This document shows positions 46,901 to 61,109 of a stretch of 64,000 bases of DNA, piece by piece. The notes under the pieces are model-generated. The model made no database searches. It worked only from the letters and a program-made list of their open reading frames with translations, and was not told the origin of the DNA. Position 1 is the first letter of the stretch, and each line of letters opens with the position of its first letter. The stretch covers positions 1-64,000 of the forward strand of contig JAWQFJ010000524.1 of assembly GCA_034096865.1 (NCBI GenBank). Reading direction: 5' to 3'. Made by a program: the position numbers and the translations under genes. The stretch comes from Theodoxus fluviatilis. Taxonomy: Eukaryota > Mollusca > Gastropoda > Cycloneritida > Neritidae.

Positions 46901-49900
46901 CAAATGATAGCCACAATGAGACTGCAAATGCTAGCCACAATGAGACTGCCAATGCTAGCCACAATGAGACTGCCAATGCTAGCCTCAAAGAGCACTGCCA
47001 ATGCTAGCCACAATGAGCACAGCAAATGCTAGCCACAAAGAGCACTGCCAATGCTAGCCACAATGAGCACAGCAAATGCTAGCCACAATGAGACTGCCAA
47101 TGCTAGCCACAATGAGCACAGCAAATGCTAGCCACAATGAGACTGCAAATGCTAGCCACAATGAGACTGCCAATGCTAGCCACAATGAGACTGCCAATGC
47201 TAGCCTCAAAGAGCACTGCCAATGCTAGCCTCAAAGAGCACTGCAACCACAATGAGCACAGCAAATGCTAGCCACAATGAATGTGCAAATGCTAGCCACA
47301 ATGAGACTGCCAATGCTAGCCTCAAAGAGCACTGCAACCACAATGAGCACAGCAAATGCTAGCCACAATGAGACTGCCAATGCTAGCCTCAAAGAGCACT
47401 GCCAATGCTAGCCTCAAAGAGCACTGCAACCACAATGAGCACAGCAAATGCTAGCCACAATGAGACTGCAAATGCTAGCCACAATGAGACAGCAAATGCT
47501 AGCCACAATGAGACTGCAAATGCTAGCCACAATGAGACTGCCAATGCTAGCCACAATGAGACTGCCAATGCTAGCCACAATGAGACTGCCAATGCTAGCC
47601 TCAAAGAGCACTGCCAATGCTAGCCTCAAAGAGCACTGCAACCACAATGAGCACAGCAAATGCTAGCCACAATGAGACTGCAAATGCTAGCCACAATGAG
47701 ACAGCAAATGCTAGCCACAATGAGACTGCCAATGCTAGCCACAATGAGACTGCCAATGCTAGCCTCAAAGAGCACTGCCAATGCTAGCCTCAAAGAGCAC
47801 TGCCAATGCTAGCCACAATGAGACTGCCAATGCTAGCCACAATGAGACTGCCAATGCTAGCCTCAAAGAGCACTGCCAATGCTAGCCTCAAAGAGCACTG
47901 CCAATGCTAGCCACAATGAGCACAGCAAATGCTAGCCACAATGAGACAGCAAATGCTAGCCACAATGAGACAGCAAATGCTAGCCACAATGAGACTGCAA
48001 ATGCTAGCCACAATGAGACAGCAAATGCTAGCCACAATGAGACTGCAAATGCTAGCCACAATGAGACTGCCAATGCTAGCCACAATGAGCACAGCAAATG
48101 CTAGCCACAATGAGCACAGCAAATGCTAGCCACAATGAGACTGCAAATGCTAGCCACAATGAGCACAGCAAATGCTAGCCACAAAGAGCACTGCCAATGC
48201 TAGCCACAATGAGCACAGCAAATGCTAGCCACAATGAGACTGCCAATGCTAGCCACAATGAGCACAGCAAATGCTAGCCACAATGAGACTGCAAATGCTA
48301 GCCACAATGAGACTGCCAATGCTAGCCACAATGAGACTGCCAATGCTAGCCACAATGAGACTGCCAATGCTAGCCTCAAAGAGCACTGCCAATGCTAGCC
48401 TCAAAGAGCACTGCAACCACAATGAGCACAGCAAATGCTAGCCACAATGAGACTGCCAATGCTAGCCACAATGAGACTGCCAATGCTAGCCACAAAGAGC
48501 ACTGCCAATGCTAGCCACAATGAGCACAGCAAATGCTAGCCACAATGAGACAGCAAATGCTAGCCACAATGAGACTGCCAATGCTAGCCACAATGAGACT
48601 GCCAATGCAAGCCACAAAGAGCACAGCAAATGCTAGCCACAATGAGCACAGCAAATGCTAGCCACAATGAGACAGCAAATGCTAGCCACAATGAGACTGC
48701 CAATGCTAGACACAAAGAGCACAGCAAATGCTAGCCACAACGAGACTGCCAATGCTAGCCACAAAGTGCACAGCAAATGCTAGCCACAACGAGACTGCCA
48801 ATGCTAGCCACAATGAGACTGCCAATGCTAGCCACAACGAGACTGCCAATGCTAGCCACAAAGAGCACAGCAAATGCTAGCCACAACGAGACTGCCAATG
48901 CTAGCCACAATGAGACTGCCAATGCTAGCCACAAAGAGCACTGCCAATGCTAGCCACAATGAGACTGCCAATGCTAGCCACAATGAGACTGCAAATGCTA
49001 GCCACAAAGAGCACTGCCAATGCTAGCCACAATGAGACCAAATGCTAGCCACAAAGAGCACTGCCAATGCTAGCCACAATGAGACTGCCAATGCTAGCGA
49101 CAATGAGCACTGCAAATGCTAGCCACAAAGAGCACAGCAAATGCCAGCCACAAAGAGCACTGCAAATGCTAGCCACAAAGAGCACTGCCAATGCTAGCCA
49201 CAATGAGACTGCCAATGCTAGCCACAATGAGACTGCCAATGCTAGCCACAATGAGCACTGCAAATGCTAGCCACAATGAGCACAGCAAATGCTAGCCACA
49301 AAGAGCACAGCAAATGCTAACCACAAAGAGCACTGCAATTGCTAGCCACAAAGAGCACTGCAAATGCTAGCCACAAAGAGCACTGCAAATGCTAGCCACA
49401 ATGAGACTGCCAATGCTAGCCACAAAGAGCACAGCAAATGCTAACCACAATGAGACTGCCAATGCTAACCACAATGAGACTGCAAATGCTAGCCACAATG
49501 AGACTGCAAATGCTAGCCACAATGAGCACAGCAAATGCTAGCCACAAAGAGCACAGCAAATGCTAGCCACAAAGAGCACAGCAAATGCTAGCCACAATGA
49601 GCACTGCCAATGCTAGCCACAATGAGACAGCAAATGCTAGCCACAATGAGACTGCCAATGCTAGCCACAATGAGACTGCAAATGCTAGCCACAATGAGAC
49701 TGCCAATGCTAGCCACAATGAGACTGCCAATGCTAGCCACAAAGAGCACAGCAAATGCTAGCCACAATGAGACTGCCAATGCTAGCCACAATGAGACTGC
49801 CAATGCTAGCCACAATGAGACAGCCAATGCTAGCCACAATGAGACTGCCAATGCTAGCCACAATGAGACTGCCAATGCTAGCCACAATGAGACTGCCAAT

Positions 49901-52900
49901 GCTAGCCACAATGAGACTGCCAATGCTAGCCACAATGAGACAGCCAATGCTAGCCACAATGAGACTGCCAATGCTAGCCACAATGAGACTGCCAATGCTA
50001 GCCACAATGAGACAGCCAATGCTAGCCACAATGAGACTGCCAATGCTAGCCACAATGAGACTGCCAATGCTAGCCACAATGAGACAGCCAATGCTAGCCA
50101 CAATGAGACTGCCAATGCTAGCCACAAAGAGCACAGCAAATGCTAGCTACAAAGAGCACAGCAAATGCTAGCCACAATGAGCACAGCAAATGCTAGCCAC
50201 AATGAGACTGCAAATGCTAGCCACAATGAGCACAGCAAATGCTAGCCACAATGAGCACAGCAAATGCTAACCACAATGAGACTGCAAATGCTAGCCACAA
50301 TGAGACTGCAAATGCTAGCCACAATGAGCACAGCAAATGCTAGCCACAATGAGCACTGCAAATGCTAGCCACAATGAGCACTGCAAATGCTAGCTACAAT
50401 GAGACTGCCAATGCTAGCCACAATGAGACTGCAAATGCTAGCCACAACGAGACTGCCAATGCTAGCCACAAAGAGCACTGCAAATGCTAGCTACAAAGAG
50501 ACTGCAAATGCTAGCCACAAAGAGCACTGCAAATGCTAGCTACAAAGAGCACAGCAAATGCTAGCCACAATGAGACTGCCAATGCTAGCCACAATGAGAC
50601 TGCCAATGCTAGCCACAAAGAGCACAGCAATTGCTAGCCACAAAGAGCACTGCCAATGCTAGCCACAATGAGACCAAATGCTAGCCACAATGAGACCAAA
50701 TGCTAGCCACAAAGAGCACAGCAATTGCTAGCCACAAAGAGCACTGCCAATGCTAGCCACAAAGAGCACTGCCAATGCTAGCCACAATGAGACTGCCAAT
50801 GCTAGCCACAATGAGACTGCCAATGCTAGCCACAAAGAGCACAGCAATTGCTAGCCACAAAGAGCACTGCCAATGCTAGCCACAAAGAGCACTGCCAATG
50901 CTAGCCACAATGAGACTGCCAATGCTAGCCACAAAGAGCACAGCAATTGCTAGCCACAAAGAGCACTGCAAATGCTAGCCACAATGAGACAACACATGCT
51001 AGCCACAATGAGACTGCCAATGCTAGCCACAATGAGACTGCCAATGCTAGCCACAAAGAGCACAGCAAATGCTAGCCACAATGAGACTGCCAATGCTAGC
51101 CACAATGAGACTGCCAATGCTAGCCACAAAGAGCACTGCCAATGCTAGCTACAAAGAGCACAGCAAATGCTAGCCACAATGAGACAGCAAATGCTAGCCA
51201 CAATGAGACTGCCAATGCTAGCCACAAAGAGCACTGCCAATGCTAGCCACAATGAGACTGCCAATGCTAGCCACAAAGAGCACTGCCAATGCTAGCTACA
51301 AAGAGCACAGCAAATGCTAGCCACAATGAGACAGCAAATGCTAGCCACAATGAGACTGCCAATGCTAGCCACAATGAGACTGCCAATGCTAGCCACAATG
51401 AGCACAGCAAATGCTAGCCACAAAGAGCACAGCAAATGCTAGCCACAATGAGACTGCAAATGCTAGCCACAAAGAGCACTGCCAATGCTAGCTACAAAGA
51501 GCACTGCCAATGCTAGCCACAAAGAGCACAGCAAATGCTAGCCACAAAGAGCACAGCAAATGCTAGCCACAATGAGCACAGCAAATGCTAGCCACAAAGA
51601 GCACAGCAAATGCTAGCCACAATGAGACAGCAAATGCTAGCCACAATGAGACAGCAAATGCTAGCCACAATGAGCACAGCAAATGCTAGCCACAATGAGC
51701 ACAGCAAATGCTAGCCACAAAGAGCACAGCAAATGCTAGCCACAATGAGACTGCCAATGCTAGCCACAATGAGCACAGCAAATGCTAGCCACAAAGAGCA
51801 CAGCAAATGCTAGCCACAATGAGACTGCCAATGCTAGCCACAATGAGACTGCCAATGCTAGCCACAATGAGACTGCCAATGCTAGCCACAATGAGACTGC
51901 CAATGCTAGCCACAATGAGACTGCCAATGCTAGCCACAATGAGACAGCAAATGCTAGCCACAATGAGACTGCCAATGCTAGCCACAATGAGACTGCCAAT
52001 GCTAGCCACAATGAGACTGCCAATGCTAGCCACAATGAGACAGCAAATGCTAGCCACAATGAGACTGCCAATGCTAGCCACAATGAGCACAGCAAATGCT
52101 AGCCACAAAGAGCACAGCAAATGCTAGCCACAATGAGACTGCAAATGCTAGCCACAATGAGACAGCAAATGCTAGCCACAATGAGACAGCAAATGCTAGC
52201 CACAAAGAGCACTGCAAATGCTAGCCACAAAGAGCACTGCAAATGCTAGCCACAAAGAGCACAGCAAATGCTAGCCACAATGAGACTGCAAATGCTAGCT
52301 ACAAAGAGCACTGCCCATGCTAGCCACAATGAGACTGCCAATGCTAGCCACAATGAGACTGCCAATGCTAGCCACAATGAGACAGCAAATGCTAGCCACA
52401 AAGAGCACTGCAAATGCTAGCCACAATGAGCACAGCAAATGCTAGCCACAAAGAGCACAGCAAATGCTAGCCACAAAGAGCACTGCAAATGCTAGCCACA
52501 ATGAGACTGCCAATGCTAGCCACAAAGAGCACTGCAAATGCTAGCCACAATGAGACTGCAAATGCTAGCCACAAAGAGCACTGCCAATGCTAGCCACAAT
52601 GAGCACAGCAAATGCTAGCCACAAAGAGCACAGCAAATGCTAGCCACAAAGAGCACAGCAAATGCTAGCCACAATGAGCACAGCAAATGCTAGCCACATT
52701 GAGACTGCAAATGTTAGCCACAATGAGACAGCAAATGCTAGCCACAAAGAGCACAGCAAATGCTAGCCACAATGAGCACAGCAAATGTTAGCCACATTGA
52801 GACTGCAAATGTTAGCCACAATGAGACAGCAAATGCTAGCCACAATGAGACCAAATGCTAGCCACAATGAGACCAAATGCTAGCCACAATGAGACAGCAA

Positions 52901-55157
52901 ATGCTAGCCACAAAGAGCACTGCAAATGCTAGCCACAATGAGACAGCAAATGCTAGCCACAAAGAGCACAGCAAATGCTAGCCACAAAGAGCACAGCAAA
53001 TGCTAGCCACAAAGAGCACTGCAAATGCTAGCCACAATGAGACTGCCCATGCTAGCCACAATGAGACTGCAAATGCTAGCCACAAAGAGCACAGCAAATG
53101 CTAGCTACAAAGAGCACAGCAAATGCTAGCCACAAAGAGCACTGCAAATGCTAGCCACAATGAGACTGCCCATGCTAGCCACAATGAGACTGCCAATGCT
53201 AGCCACAATGAGACTGCCAATGCTAGCCACAATGAGACAGCAAATGCTAGCCACAAAGAGCACAGCAAATGCTAGCCACAATGAGCACAGCAAATGCTAG
53301 CCACAATGAGACTGCCAATGCTAGCCACAATGAGACTGCCAATGCTAGCCACAAAGAGCACTGCAAATGCTAGCCACAATGAGACTGCAAATGCTAGCCA
53401 CAATGAGACTGCCAATGCTAGCCACAATGAGACTGCAAATGCTAGCCACAATGAGACTGCCAATGCTAGCCACAATGAGACTGCAAATGCTAGCCACAAT
53501 GAGACTGCCAATGCTAGCCACAAAGAGCACAGCAAATGCTAGCCACAATGAGACTGCAAATGCTAGCCACAATGAGACTGCCAATGCTAGCCACAATGAG
53601 ACTGCAAATGCTAGCCACAATGAGACTGCCAATTCTAGCCACAATGAGACTGCCAATGCTAGCCACAATGAGACTGCCAATTCTAGCCACAATGAGACTG
53701 CCAATGCTAGCCACAATGAGACAGCCAATGCTAGCCACAATGAGACTGCCAATGCTAGCCACAATGAGACTGCCAATGCTAGCCACAAAGAGCACAGCAA
53801 ATGCTAGCCACAATGAGACTGCCAATGCTAGCCACAATGAGACAGCAAATGCTAGCCACAAAGAGCACAGCAAATGCTAGCCACAAAGAGCACAGCAAAT
53901 GCTAGCCACAAAGAGCACAGCAAATGCTAGCCACAATGAGCACAGCAAATGCTAGCCACAAAGAGCACAGCAAATGCTAGCCACAATGAGACAGCAAATG
54001 CTAGCCACAATGAGACTGCAAATGCTAGCCACAATGAGCACAGCAAATGCTAGCCACAAAGAGCACTGCCAATGCTAGCCACAATGAGCACAGCAAATGC
54101 TAGCCACAATGAGACTGCAAATGCTAGCCACAATGAGCACAGCAAATGCTAGCCACAAAGAGCACTGCAAATGCTAGCCACAAAGAGCACAGCAAATGCT
54201 AGCCACAATGAGACTGCAAATGCTAGCCACAAAGAGCACTGCAAATGCTAGCCACAAAGAGCACTGCCAATGCTAGCCACAATGAGACTGCAAATGCTAG
54301 CCACAAAGAGCACTGCAAATGCTAGCCACAAAGAGCACTGCAAATGCTAGCCACAAAGAGCACTGCAAATGCTAGCCACAAAGAGCACTGCAAATGCTAG
54401 CCACAATGAGACTGCCAATGCTAGCCACAATGAGACTGCCAATGCTAGCCACAATGAGACTGCAAATGCTAGCCACAATGAGATACCAAATGCTAGCCAC
54501 AATGAGCACAGCAAATGCTAGCCACAATGAGACTGCCAATGCTAGCCACAAAGAGCACTGCAAATGCTAGCCACAATGAGACTGCAAATGCTAGCCACAA
54601 TGAGATACCAAATGCTAGCCACAATGAGCACAGCAAATGCTAGCCACAATGAGACTGCCAATGCTAGCCACAAAGAGCACTGCAAATGCTAGCCACAATG
54701 AGACTGCAAATGCTAGCCACAATGAGATACCAAATGCTAGCCACAATGAGCACAGCAAATGCTAGCCACAATGAGACTGCCAATGCTAGCCACAAAGAGC
54801 ACTGCAAATGCTAGCCACAATGAGACTGCAAATGCTAGCCACAATGAGACAGCAAATGCTAGCCACAAAGAGCACAGCAAATGCTAGCCACAATGAGCAC
54901 TGCAAATGCTAGCCACAAAGAGCACTGCCAATGCTAGCCACAAAGAGCACTGCAAATGCTAGCCACAATGAGACAGCAAATGCTAGCCACAATGAGCACA
55001 GCAAATGCTAGCCACAAAGAGCACTGCAAATGCTAGCCACAATGAGACAGCAAATGCTAGCCACAATGAGACAGCAAATGCTAGCCACAATGAGATACCA
55101 AATGCTAGCCACAATGAGACTGCCAATGCTAGCCACAAAGAGCACAGCAAATGCTAG
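43958..55157. repeat. 24/25-bp satellite array of about 11.2 kb reaching an assembly gap
   Basis: About 450 monomers built on AATGCTAGCCACAATGAGAC plus TGCC (24 bp), alternating with a 25-bp form containing GAGCAC. Each contains the palindrome GCTAGC. Variants (AAAGAG, GAGATACC, GCCTCAAAG, TAGCTACAAAG) recur in ordered groups, showing higher-order structure. The small HNETANAS and MLATMRLP frames are artefacts. The array stops at a run of Ns, so its size is a minimum. Confidence 0.97.
54480..54847. repeat. 122-bp higher-order repeat (five monomers) in the 24/25-bp satellite
   Basis: The rare GAGATACC monomer recurs at 54480, 54602 and 54724 with the same four neighbours between, giving a period of 122 bp. 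Confidence 0.85.
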
Positions 55158-55167
55158 NNNNNNNNNN
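55158..55167. other. Assembly gap (10 N)
   Basis: Ten Ns of evidently arbitrary length at the junction between the satellite array and the inverted-repeat block. Any amount of satellite, and the missing RASA1 N-SH2 exon, could lie here. Confidence 0.99.
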
Positions 55168-56210
55168 AAGAAGAAGAAGAGATAGAAAGAAGAAGAAAGA
55201 AGAAGAAAGAACAGAGCAGCGAAGAAGAAGAAGAAGAAAGAAGGAAGAAGAAGCAAGAACAGAATAAAAGAAGAAAGAAGGACAGAAAGAGAAGGGAAGA
55301 AGAAAAGAAGAAGAAGATGAAAAGACCACAAATACCACAACAACCAATTAACCAACAACAATGATACAATCAATCGAGTAGAAGACAAGTGCGTCTTGCG
55401 TTGCGCTCCGGAATGAGTCTCAGTAGTCATTATTTGTCCTGTAAAGGAATCTGATGGCGCTGTCAAAGTTATGCGTCTAGTAGGGGAATAAACTTTTATT
55501 TTACTTTCTTTTTTTGCAAATGGGACAGGACGCTCATCATCTTTCCATTCCATATATAATTCCGCCATCAAGCGCATACGCATCACGCCGGCCACTATTG
55601 CCCCACCTAACAGCCCGCATATTTCCCCCGCATCATCCCAGCCCAAACCCCGCCCCCCCCCCCCCCCAACACTCATATCCCGCCCTTCGCAATCACATCT
55701 AACGCATACGCCTCGAATGAGCCAAATATTACCCGCACTCCGCATCGCAATAATATGACATATCCACACCCCCCTCGCCCACCCCTCCCCCCCTCCCGTC
55801 CCATTACGCCCGCATATACCCTCCGCATAATACCTTCGATATGTAAAAACGCAAGATAGAGTCAAAGAAGAAGAAAAGCAGATATAGAAAAACTAGTTCA
55901 ATAAGACGAAGAAAGGAGAAGAACAGGGAAGTAAGGGGACTCAACTTCCTTCTTATCTGACTTCGTTAAATGGTCATCTTCGATTCGGCATCTAAATTGC
56001 CCTGCCCTGTCGTAGCGTCGTTTATGTAATCTCTCATTTCTAGAAAACTGCATCAGAAGTGATGCATGTATTTGGGCAGCGATTTTTTGAGTTTATGTTG
56101 CATGATAGAACGTGGCAAGATTTTCAGATAAAGCTAAGTACGTCTCGGGCCATCAACATTGCGCACCATGTTGAGTCTGCGCGGCGTCTAGCAGGAGTTA
56201 CTCGAACCAT

Positions 56211-56395
56211 TGGTCGCGGCGAGCAAGGGCCCAACCGCCGAACACCAACCGACGAGCTCATGTTGGTGGTTGACATTATGGACGAGTGTTGAGTATTGCC
56301 CAACGGGTCGTAAAAAATGTTGAGTGTATTCGATCGGAATCCCACTCGACTGTCAGCTCAAAGCTTCCGCGGATGAGAAAGTTGTGTAGTTCACC
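56211..56395 (+). pseudogene. Indel-riddled mirror copy of the putative RASA1 first exon
   Basis: Matches the complement of 63156-63307 but has many single-base insertions and has lost the start codon and frame. Insertion-rich differences resemble raw long-read error rather than ordinary mutational decay. Confidence 0.7.
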
Positions 56396-58320
56396 TTTTT
56401 GGTATGTTCATTTACTGGCAATCCATTACTTGAGCCCACTGAATCATTTGGGAGACACCGTACCGAGCAGTAGAACTTCCTAATTACTTCGTGACTGAGC
56501 GGAAGGAAGATTTACTCTTGAGGTGGCTCATTTACGCTGATTGTTTCATCTCAGTCTTTGGCATATTTTACTTGTTCTTGTCTCGCCGTCCGTAATCTTT
56601 TGTTAGTGGACACGTCGAAGTATTCAGACAGTTTCTTTCCAGAGAAGAGAGCGGAAGCGCGGGAATTTGGGGACAAACAGAATCTGCGGTTTGCATCTTC
56701 TTCAAAAGAAGAGTAACTGATTACCCCTCATTGATTGCAGTTATCATGTTTGGCGAAAGCATTGCTATATTGGTAGGAAAGTAGACAAGCACACACTACA
56801 GGTAAGTGAAATCGCGAAGGCCGTCTATCGTGTAAGCTGTGAATGAAACTGCAGAGTGCCTAAAATGATTACATGGTTACTTACTTATTGGAAAAACGGC
56901 ATCATCTGCTGAATCTAAATCTAGCCGGGGAATCGACGGCCAAGTTCACTTCTCAGTACTAGTACTTCTAAGTTCTAGGGACGGGGACTGCCCAGAAGAC
57001 GCTAGAATCACGGTGCCAGCTCCAGGATAGAATAATTTGCGGCTGCTGTCGTTTTGCGTCGACGAAGTAGTCGTTTTATTCCCGTCCCCTAACAGTCTCG
57101 TTTGAGTCCAATCATTTCCCAAAACTGATTAAAGTTTATTGGGGACACACATGATTGACGACCAAAGCAAACGCCCCACGCGCAACGCCCAGTCGGTTAG
57201 GAGGACATTGATGGAGGTGTCGGCCTTTGCACCTCTAACTCACTCTCCACTTCGATCAGTTGTTTAAAAGGTATATTTTTATTTTAATGTTGGACCATTA
57301 CTGATAAACCCTTGACCCTACTGGGATCTGGATGCTTCAATGCCATCACCTGCATACTGATGCCATTTTCGCTTCGGAATACGTGGATATTTATGAGGCT
57401 TTTATGTTCGTGCATGGGACAGTTAAGGCGATGATTTGTTCATCCTCTGCAATATGCCCAGCTATTTTCGTACCCAATGGATTGCCAAAATATAAAAAAG
57501 GATTGCTTTCAGAAGATTCTTGTCAATCGTGTCACTGCCAGATGGACTAGAAGTTATGTATTTCGGTTTGTTTCTTTTTATTAGACAACATTTGATCCGA
57601 CATAAGGATGTCTTCTGAGATTCCGGCCTCTTACCCTCCTGAAAATTGAAAGAAAATTGATGCATTATGTGGAACCACTTGTTCAAATCTGGGTGGAAAC
57701 ATTGCGATTTTAGAATTCATAGGAGACACACTCAGAAATACAGTTTTAAACTCTAATCTCATGAATTTATGTAGCTCTGCCTTGTAGGAACAGTGTGAAA
57801 AGCAGATGCTAAGTCTTAGTCCCATGTATTCACCATACCACACTTTAGAGAAATAGACTACCTGTTTGTGCTCTGACTGATTCTGCATTGTATACAAATC
57901 TTGCATAAACAACCCATTAAATGAGATACTTGCATCTGGTGTGGGGAGTGATTCATAAACATGCAGATACGCAGGGTTGAAACATTAATTTAAAGTGATC
58001 TAAGACCAAGAAGAGCCTGAAGATTTATAACCAAAATGGGCATCAGGTCCTGATAGCATTTCATTCATTGAGTCTTATTGGCTGCATCCTGATAGCATTT
58101 CATTCATTGAGTCTTATTGGCTGCAAAGCAGTTTAACTCATTCAGAATCAGAGCAAGTAGTAATTGTCATATTATGGGTGTGTGTGTGTGTGTGTGTGTT
58201 TAGGCCAAGTGGTTAGCTGTGATGCTCCCAGAGTTACATTCTTAAGCAAGGTGCCTTACTTACATTGTTTCACCCCACCCATGAGTTAAACTGTCCAGGT
58301 TAGCACAAACAACAGCAGCA

Positions 58321-58860
58321 TTGGCAAAGTTGAAGCCAATATGGCGTGACAAAAATATCACTCTCGCGTTGAAGATCAGGCTCATGCGCACGCTGGCCAT
58401 CTCCGTATTCTTGTATGCATGCAAGTCCTGGACACGCACATCTGAACTACAGAGGTGGATACAAGCCCTGGAAATAAGATGCTACCGCAAGATTCTGACC
58501 ATCTCATATAAAGACCATGTCATGAATTAGGAAGTCAGCAACAGGATCAGGAGAGCATTTGGACAGTACGAAGACCTGCTCTCAATCGTGAAAAGCAGAA
58601 AGCTGAAGTGGTGCGGTTATGTGTCAAGAGACAGTGGGCTGGCCAAGACCATCCTGCAAGGTACCGTACCAGGTGGGAGAAGGAGAGGCAGGCAGAGAAA
58701 GGTGGGAAGACAACATCAAAGAGTGGACAGGCTTGACCTTTGTTGACTCACAGCGAGCCTGATAGAGATCGATGGAGGAAGATTGTCCGAAAGTCATCAG
58801 TGGTTCCTCAACAACCCATCTCAGGGTTAAGAGACTGAACTGAACTGAACTGAACTGAAC
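58321..58860 (+). mobile_element. LINE 3' fragment with (TGAAC)n tail (left arm)
   Basis: The translation shows the C-terminal end of a LINE reverse transcriptase polyprotein: LKIRLMRTLAISVFLYACKS, EIRCYRKILTISYKDHV, then after a stop RKLKWCGYVSRDSGLAKTIL and RWEDNIKEWTGL. It ends in CTGAACTGAACTGAAC. An RTE-type clade is likely but not proven. The in-frame TAG shows it is dead. Confidence 0.75.
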
Positions 58861-59931
58861 ATGTGAGGGCAGCAATGGCACCCTGTAGTGTGATTAACAT
58901 TTGTATGAGGCCATGAGCTAGCACCAAGTTGCATTACTCCATAGGGAGTGGAGTTGGTGCTGGTAATAGTGTGCATCCTATCTGTCACTGTCTTTGTTGT
59001 CTGGTGTCAGTGAAGAACTGATTGTGTGGCCCAGTGATCATAGGGTAAAGTGTAAATCGGTTTGAGATCCAGGTATGGGTGATAGGCCATTTATAAAACC
59101 AACCATCATGGTTTTGAAACATTCTTTGTATTCCAAAATGATAAGGACTGGGTTGGAGGGATTTTGTTCCTACATTATTATTAAGTGTGTTTGATTGGTT
59201 ATTTTTTTGTTTGTAATGCCTAAAATCAAAGTCATCTTACTCTGCTGGCTGGTGCTAGCTTCTGACTCTGTCCGCTGGTTCTTTCTTCGCTCCTAATAGC
59301 CTTTTTCCATTACCCCCTACAATCTCATTCCAGAGTTACCTTGATTATTATACATAAATCTTTCTCTATCAATTCTATCACGTAATCTTCAGCTAATACA
59401 GCCTAAGGTTGTGGCGTCAGAGTGACTTCTCCATTAGTTGTCTATCCGTGGTTGTTTCGGGGGCCATTTCTATTACCTCAGACAGGGACTTACAGAGCTA
59501 GCTGATGTGTATTATGCTGATCCTTTTGTTTTAGCAATGTAGCATGTTAATATGGAACTTTCAGTGTTGAATAATGACCACCTCAGTAATCTGTTAAAAG
59601 TCTACATCTTTAAATCTTTTGGTGAAGACATATTTTGTGTTCGAGAAAAGGAGGCTACAGGTTAATTTATTTGTTTTGACCATTGTGAGATTGATAGGTG
59701 CGCACGGAGTGGCTGTCTGAACAGCGATAGGCTAGGGGGATGAAATCAAGTGTACTAATTGGAAGTGTCCCAGGAACTTGGAAACCCAAAGTGACAGTGG
59801 AGGAGAAGAAGAAATGTTAAGCCTGTGGTTAATTGGCTCGTGACTTACAGGTTTTCACAGGTCAACTAATCCAAACTAAAGCACAGGGAAGTTGACAGTG
59901 CTGCTTTTGATACATGTGTGTTTTCAATAAC

Positions 59932-60159
59932 AGAAGTGTTGAATTTACCTCAAATATTAGATCTACAATCCAGTCAACACCTCGTTCTCTTCAGTTCTCT
60001 TGCCTTTAGCATGTTTGTTAAGATGATCGAAGCAGACAAAGGATTGGCATTCTACCATCAAATGCACGGAAAATTATGGAAATTGCCACTTGGAAGAATG
60101 GATGACAAGAAGCATTTCCCAGGTGTATGTCACAGCGCGCTGCGAATTTGTCTCTCCTT
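59932..60159. other. Spacer between the inverted-repeat arms
   Basis: About 228 bp present once, between the two arms. No gene recognised; the frame crossing it continues into both arms and is not credible. Confidence 0.7.
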
Positions 60160-61109
60160 TGTTATTGAAAACACACATGTATCAAAAGCAGCACTGTCAA
60201 CTTCCTGGCTTAGTTTAGTAGTTACCTGGAAAACCTGTAAGTCAGAGCCAATTAACCACAAGCTTACATTTCTTCTTCTCCACTGCACTTGGTTTCAAGT
60301 CTGGACACTTCCATAGACATTGATTTCATCCCTGCCATGCCTGTTCAGCCACCCGTGCCCTATCATCAATGTAACAAATAATTAACTGTAGCCTCTTTTT
60401 CTCGAACATAAAATATTTTCACCAAAAGATTAAAATGTGACTTTTAAAGATTACTGAGGTCATATTCAACACTGAATTCCATATTAACTGCTACATTGTA
60501 AACAAAGGATCAGAATATAACACAGCTAGCTCTGTAAGTTCCCTTCTGGGTAATAGAATGGCCACCGAAAACCACTGATGACTAATTTGGAATCTACTAT
60601 GCCACAACTTAGCTGATTAGCTGAAGATAATGAAGAAGAGGAAGATTTATTATAATAGAGGAGAATGAGATGTATGGGGTATGGAAAAGCATTAGGAGGA
60701 GAAAGAACAGAGACAGAGTCAGAAGCAGAAGCCAGCAGAGAAGATACTTTTTTAGGTTACAAACAAAAAATACCATCAAACACACTTAATAATAATGTAG
60801 GAACAAAATCCCTCCAACCCAGTCCTTATCATTTTGGAATACAAAGAATGTTTCAAAACCATGATGGTTGGTTTTATAAATGGCCTATCACCCATACCTG
60901 GATCTCAAACCGATTTACACTTTACCCTATGATCACTGGGCCACACAATCAGTTCTTCACTGACACCAGACAACAAAGACAGTGACAGATAGGATGCACA
61001 CTATTACCAGCACCAACTCCACTCCCTATGGAGTAATGCAACTTGGTGCTAGCTCATGGCCTCATACAAATGTTAATCACACTACAGGGTGCCATTGCTG
61101 CCCTCACAT

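Larger units (their letters stand above)
55168..59931 (+). repeat. Left arm of a large inverted repeat
   Basis: Reverse complement of 60160-63840. 57685-59194 pairs without visible difference with 60776-62285 (coordinates sum to 119970). Outside this core the arms differ by many 1-nt indels and some larger gaps. It starts in GAA-rich sequence matching the TTC repeat at the far end of the right arm. It includes a broken copy of the putative RASA1 first exon (about 56211-56395). Confidence 0.93.

Noticed and set aside
43958..55157. CRISPR-like array
   Set aside because: The units are directly tandem with no unique spacers, no cas genes are present, and the DNA is eukaryotic. It is a satellite.
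59918..60316. 132-codon frame crossing the palindrome spacer
   Set aside because: It runs from left arm through spacer into right arm. I tried to read the missing RASA1 N-SH2 exon in it (a loose HGKL similarity), but strand and motif order do not fit.
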